Positions 59,646 through 64,000 of a DNA stretch of 64,000 bases are shown one piece after another. The position numbers were made by a program, and so were the translations under genes. Below the pieces are notes generated by a model. That model had not been told where the DNA came from and did no database searches. It was given only the letters and a program-made list of their open reading frames with translations. Source of the stretch: Notamacropus eugenii. Taxonomy: Eukaryota > Chordata > Mammalia > Diprotodontia > Macropodidae. The stretch spans positions 12,808,979 through 12,872,978 of the forward strand of contig NC_092872.1 of the NCBI RefSeq assembly GCF_028372415.1, read 5' to 3'. Within the stretch, counting starts at the first letter, position 1; each line of letters begins with the position of its first letter.

Positions 59646-59881
59646 ATTGGTTACATTTTATTTTTAACATCACCTCCATTTGCAAACCTGTCATTCTTTC
59701 ACCCCATGTCTTTATGGTGCCACCTCTTATTTCCCTCATTCTGAACTTACATATCTAAAAGTTTGGTTGTGGACTTCATTATCTAAAAGTCAAGACTGGA
59801 TTAAGATAATTTATGGGAAGTCAAGCACAGAATAATTAAACTGATGGTGATGTTTGGACTTCATTTTTGTATAGGCAAATT

Positions 59882-59950
59882 ACTATCATACTATAATATC
59901 ATACTATCATACTATACTATCATACTATACATAACATACTATCATATGTT
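59882..59950. repeat. Imperfect ATCATACT/ATACT array
   Basis: About 65 bp of short degenerate repeats with units ATCATACTAT. Probably a decayed microsatellite. Confidence 0.8.
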
Positions 59951-60069
59951 ATCCATCTTCCTACATTCTTATACACATCTGGCAGTAGACAGTAAGCTCA
60001 CTAAAGGCAAGGACCATATTTTGTTCATCTTTCCATCCTCTACTGTAATCATTTTTACCAAATGATGAT

Positions 60070-60585
60070 ATAACACGTCAGTAGTGCCTTGGGACTAGGA
60101 CTGAGGTTTCTTAATTCCCAAGTTTAGTTCCTTTTTTCTGGATAGCAAGAGTGGGACTGAAAATTACAAAGATATTGTTTGCAGGTATAAATGAATGACA
60201 AAATTTCAGGAATTGTGATGGCTGAAATGGTGGCTACAAACAAGAAAAACTGCCTGTTTTCGAACCAATAATACTTGCAATTATCCTAAAGTCCACCAGA
60301 TGTCATCATCACTCTGCATTCTCTTGAACTTATAATCACGGTTTCTTCCTTAATGAAGGCTCTGGAAATATTGGTAGGCAGGATGTTTTTTTAGTGTTTC
60401 ACTTTTTTCTAGCTCTTCTTGTGAAAGATATTTTCCAGCTGAGCCTCTTAGGAATACTTTAGAATACAGTCAGGATTCCTTTCTAACATATACTTCTAAG
60501 TTTTGAGGAAAGAGAGAAAAATCAAAGACATAGTTGAATTCTTAAAGCAATCAAGCAGCTCTTATTAAGAACTTATTAAAAATGA
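60070..60585. other. No feature recognised
   Basis: AT-rich spacer before the L1 at 60590. Confidence 0.45.
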
Positions 60586-60589
60586 TAGA

Positions 60590-61465
60590 AGGGGAAAGAA
60601 ACAGATGCTGGAGGGGATGTGGAAAAATTGGGACACTAATTCACTGTTGTAAAACTGTGAACTGATCCAAACATTTCGAAGAGCGATCTGGAATTATGCT
60701 TAAGGAATTATAAAACTATGTATACCCTTTGATCCAGCAATGCCACAATTAGGTCTGTTTCCCAAGGTGACTAGGGAAAAAGAAAAAGAACTTGTATGTT
60801 CTTAAATATTTGTAGCAGCTTTCTTTGTGGTGGTAAAGAATTGGGAATTGAGGAGATGCCCTTCAATTGGGGAATAGCTAAACAACTTGTGATATATGGT
60901 CGTGATGGAACACTGTTGTGCTATTAGAAATGGTGAGCTGGTTAATTTTAGAAAACACATGGAAAGACCTTCATGAAATAATGAAGAGTGAAATGAGTAG
61001 AACCCAGAGAATGTTGTGCACAGTAACAGAAAAGTTGGAGTAAGAACAATTTGGAACGACTAAGTCACTCTGAGTATCAAAATACTCACATCAACAACAA
61101 AAGGTCTATGAAAATGGATGCTATCCACACCCGAAAAAAGAACTCATAAATAGAAGTATGTAATATATGGTTTTACTACTACATACACACACACGTGTGT
61201 ACACATATTTGTGTTTAATGGTACTCTTTAAGAGAGGGAGAAAAAAACTAAGTGCACAGTAGAAAACCAATGAGAACTTAGAAGGAAGCACAGAAAAGCA
61301 GGGTAGCTTTGAAAAGGATGTGTAATATCTATTACATACTTTTTTAAAAAAAAGCACAGTATGAAATAGAATTTCATGATTTTATATTGAATTCTCTTTT
61401 TATGTTGTGCTGTTTTCTTTTTTTGTCTTTTTCTATTTAAGTTCAAAATAAAAATTGAAAAAAAC
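60590..61465 (+). mobile_element. L1 ORF2 C-terminal region and 3' UTR
   Basis: The sequence begins GCTGGAGGGGATGTGGAAAA and has TTCACTGTTGTAAAACTGTG and CCCTTTGATCCAGCAATGCC. These are the cysteine-rich C-terminal end of L1 ORF2, degraded. It ends in an A-rich tail near 61465. Confidence 0.82.
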
Positions 61466-61469
61466 CACC

Positions 61470-61900
61470 CTATTTTCAGATACTGATGCTGTGGATACAA
61501 AGACAAAAATGAAAACAGTCCCTGTCTTGAGTGACCTTATGAGGGAAGGAAACATGGACATAAGTATGCAGAAGTTGTTGCAAAAGTTTCAGTACAGTTT
61601 TAAATCTAAAGACTTTGGGGACACCGTGTACATTTGACAAGACAATGGCCCTGGGGTGGGAGTGGGGGTTGGGTGTGAATGAATAAAAACTTTATAAAGA
61701 AGGTATCACTTGAACAGAGTTAAAGGAAATAAAGGATTCCAAGAAGCTGAGGTGAGATTCGGGGATGGAGGGGAGGTGTACCTTCTAGGCATGGAGGACA
61801 TCCTGTGTGAAAGAGATAGGAGACTGAGCAAGAAGAAAAGTTTAACAGGATTGAAGAGTTAAGAGACAGGGAATAAAGTATAATAATGTTGGAAATGTAG
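61470..61900 (+). repeat. Ancient repeat (same theme as 16640)
   Basis: GATACTGATGCTGTGGATAC and AGTCCCTGTCTTGAGTGACC resemble the repeat at 16640. The family is unassigned. Confidence 0.4.
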
Positions 61901-61934
61901 TTTGGGGCCAGGTTGCAGGGACTTTAAAAGTTAA

Positions 61935-62060
61935 GCAAGGAGCAGTTAGGTAGGGCAGTGGATACAGCACTGGCCATTGGGTCAGGAGGATCAGACTCTT
62001 ACTGTGTGATCTTAAGTCACTTAATCCCAACCACCTCCAAAAAGGCCCCCCAAAACTAAG
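61935..62060 (+). repeat. tRNA-derived SINE
   Basis: The tRNA-like head GGAGCAGTTAGGTAGGGCAG and the block CAGCACTGGCCATTGGGTCAG are visible, ending in an A/C-rich tail near 62060. It resembles the short marsupial tRNA SINEs. Confidence 0.75.
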
Positions 62061-62279
62061 CAAACGATTTTCTATTTCTATTGCCTGGAGGCAGTAGGGA
62101 ACTAAGAAGTAAGTCAAGTAGGGACCATACGATCGTAGACACAGAACTAGAAGGGATCTCAGAGAGTCTGGGTAGAGTGGAGGGAAAGAGGATGATGTGG
62201 GAAGACTAAGGAGAGAAAGTCTGGAATAGTCCTGGGGAGAGTCAGAGGATCACTTAAGTTCCAGGACTAACATTATACA

Positions 62280-62680
62280 TTGGGGACAGCACTGTGTTTG
62301 GAATCGGGGAGATCCAAATTTGAGACCAGACTGCTACAACCTCGGGTGTTACTGTATCTTTCTCCTGTTGTTCAGTCATGTTCAACTGTTCCTGACTCCA
62401 TTTTAGGGTTTTCGTGGCAGAGATAATGAAATGGTTTGTCATTTCTTCTCCAGCTCATTTTACACATAAGGAAACTGAGGCAAACAGGATAAGTGACTTG
62501 CTCAGGTTCCCACAGAGGTCAGATTTTAACTCAGGATGATGATGAGTTTTCCTGACTCCAGACCCAGTGCTCTATCCACTGCACCACCTAGCTGCCCCTA
62601 TAACCCCACCTGTAAAATTAAAGGATTGGATTAGATGGCTGTTAAGGTCCCTTCCAATTCTAAAACTGTGATCTTAAACA
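62280..62680 (+). repeat. Older MIR/THER-type SINE (split)
   Basis: Head at 62280-62340 and tail at 62605-62680 surround the younger SINE. The tail matches the common GGTCCCTTCCAATTCTAAA end of this superfamily. Confidence 0.65.
62362..62600 (-). repeat. Marsupial CORE-SINE inserted in another SINE
   Basis: Same family as 41536-41776. It interrupts an older SINE whose head is at about 62280-62340 and whose tail (CCACCTGTAAAATTAAAGGA, then TCCCTTCCAATTCTAAAACT) is at 62605-62680. Confidence 0.8.
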
Positions 62681-62689
62681 GTCTTGCTG

Positions 62690-64000
62690 AGGCAAAGGCC
62701 AAGTTGTAATAGTATAATAAGTGTATGGTGGACCTAGTCTGCTCATCTACATGACTGTACTCTGGCTGTATTCAGCAGCATCTCAGAAGTGGGCAGGAGT
62801 TGGGGAACAAGTGATTCCCCAGCATAAGGCGATGTAGATATGAACTGCTTAAACACAGGGTGGTTGTTGGAACAGAGGAAATTGAGATGTCTGTAGTACA
62901 TGTTGTAACGGAAAGGCCCGATGAATTGGGTCAATCCCCAGTTACTTTACTTTTGGTGCTGGAATGACAGAGACACTTGTGGGTCATCCCACAGTTAACA
63001 AAAGGAGCTTCCCATAGCTATGGCATAGAAAGCATATTTAAGAAGAGCATTCTAGCACTTAACTTAGGGAGCTCTATGGAAATATGGTTATCAGAGCAAT
63101 GTGTGGTGATTCACACAGCTTCTCATATAGCTACCAAATCTGAAGGGCCCCAACTCCAGATAAATGGAAACTTCTGTGTCCTTAGATGACTGGGGAGACA
63201 TATCCCTACGACCAAAGTACACCAGGAATGTTGCATCAAGGGAGGTGCCAATCATGTCCAAGGGCTAACTATGTTGCCTTTCAGGGTGGAGGGGAATCCA
63301 AGCTTACATCGCTGGGGAGGACAACCCTGGTAGATAGTAGTCCTATCACATACCACCCCTTAGTAGTAAGATTCTAAGAATGTTTTAGAGGACCTTCTGT
63401 CATTTAACTCTTTAGGGCTTTTAACTGGACAATCTTAAGCTTTCAGATATGAGGACTGCTATATAGGTGGTATTAGGGATAAAAAGAGGGAAAAAACTCT
63501 AAACACCAAAGATTACAAAACAAAAGACAAATAGGACATTAACATACACAAAAAATTTTTAAGAATTCCTCTTGAAAGGATCAAAAAAAATGTGGAAGAG
63601 AATGAAGACTACACATGAGTCTTTTCCTCCTTTCTTTACAAGTTCCAGATATTAACAATCTGATCCATGTGGTGAATGATGCCAAATCTTTGCAGTTCAA
63701 TGCAGGTCTCCTGATATAAAGGTGGTGGAGATAAACAACAACAGTGCTGGCAACGTCACTAGGACCACAGCAGACGGTGACACGTGTGGCAATCATGGAA
63801 CACTCAAAATTACTCATCAGGGTCATTTGTAAAGTGGCTGAGAGAATCCTTTTCTGGCATGCAGCCTCCCCAAGATCGACATCAATACTGAAGCTTTCCT
63901 CATACCAATATCTGCTCAGTATTCCCTGGCACCTCCCCTCCCTCTTCATGGGAGCCACGTCAAGGGGATGATAACAAAATCTTTGCTATTTTAGAGGCCT
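62690..64000. other. No feature firmly recognised
   Basis: No repeat head or known exon. A 125-codon minus-strand frame (63958-63581) is open without obvious low complexity but unrecognised. Confidence 0.4.

Noticed and set aside
24300..64000. Search for DHX30, the upstream neighbour of SMARCC1 in human
   Set aside because: No helicase exon or second CpG island was seen. If synteny holds, it lies beyond the right edge.

Overview
This is a mammalian, almost certainly marsupial, genomic window. Genes are sparse and split. Most bases are L1 and ORF1-only L1 (HAL1-type) retrotransposons, CORE-SINE/MIR-type SINEs with tRNA-like heads, RTE, L2 and CR1/L3 LINE remnants, hAT-like DNA transposons and one small deleted endogenous retrovirus. 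There are no operons, CRISPR arrays or other prokaryotic features. The species cannot be fixed from sequence alone.

Gene content. The one real protein gene is the 5' part of SMARCC1 (BAF155, core SWI/SNF subunit), on the minus strand. Coding exon 1 (23144-23350) lies in a CpG island of roughly 22.66-24.26 kb and exon 2 is at 18169-18288. Both junctions have consensus splice sites and join in frame. Intron 1 is 4.86 kb. No further exon was found down to position 1, so intron 2 runs off the left edge.

Right of the promoter (24.3-64 kb) the sequence looks intergenic. It holds a processed pseudogene of FYTTD1 (UIF, an mRNA-export adaptor) on the minus strand. Its coding part is 54955-55860. Its presumed long 3' UTR is split by a 2.76 kb HAL1 insertion with an 11-bp target-site duplication.

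Layout. 1-18 kb: SMARCC1 intron 2, with L1 3' ends, an RTE fragment, MIR/CORE-SINEs, halves of a palindromic MITE-like repeat and a degraded L1 with ORF1 (8.9-11.5 kb). 18-23.35 kb: exons 2 and 1 with intron 1. 23.35-24.3 kb: promoter side of the CpG island. 25.2-38.5 kb: two nested sets of L1/HAL1 elements flanking an L2 block. 40.0-41.03 kb: a 1,029-bp deleted provirus with a 6-bp duplication, inserted in an older SINE. 44-49.6 kb: a minus-strand L1 with a HAL1 beside it. 49.87-55.9 kb: FYTTD1 retrocopy plus HAL1. 56-64 kb: L1 3' ends, L2, a CR1/L3 reverse-transcriptase fragment, SINE-in-SINE insertions and unassigned sequence.

The most informative structures are the nested insertions with readable duplications, which give an order of events, and a shared position in the HAL1 3' region that has become a different microsatellite in each copy. 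I did not find a clearly new functional system. The best candidates for novelty are the FYTTD1 retrocopy, the ORF1-only elements with their shared antisense ORF, and a HAL1 carrying about 1 kb of extra 3' sequence.
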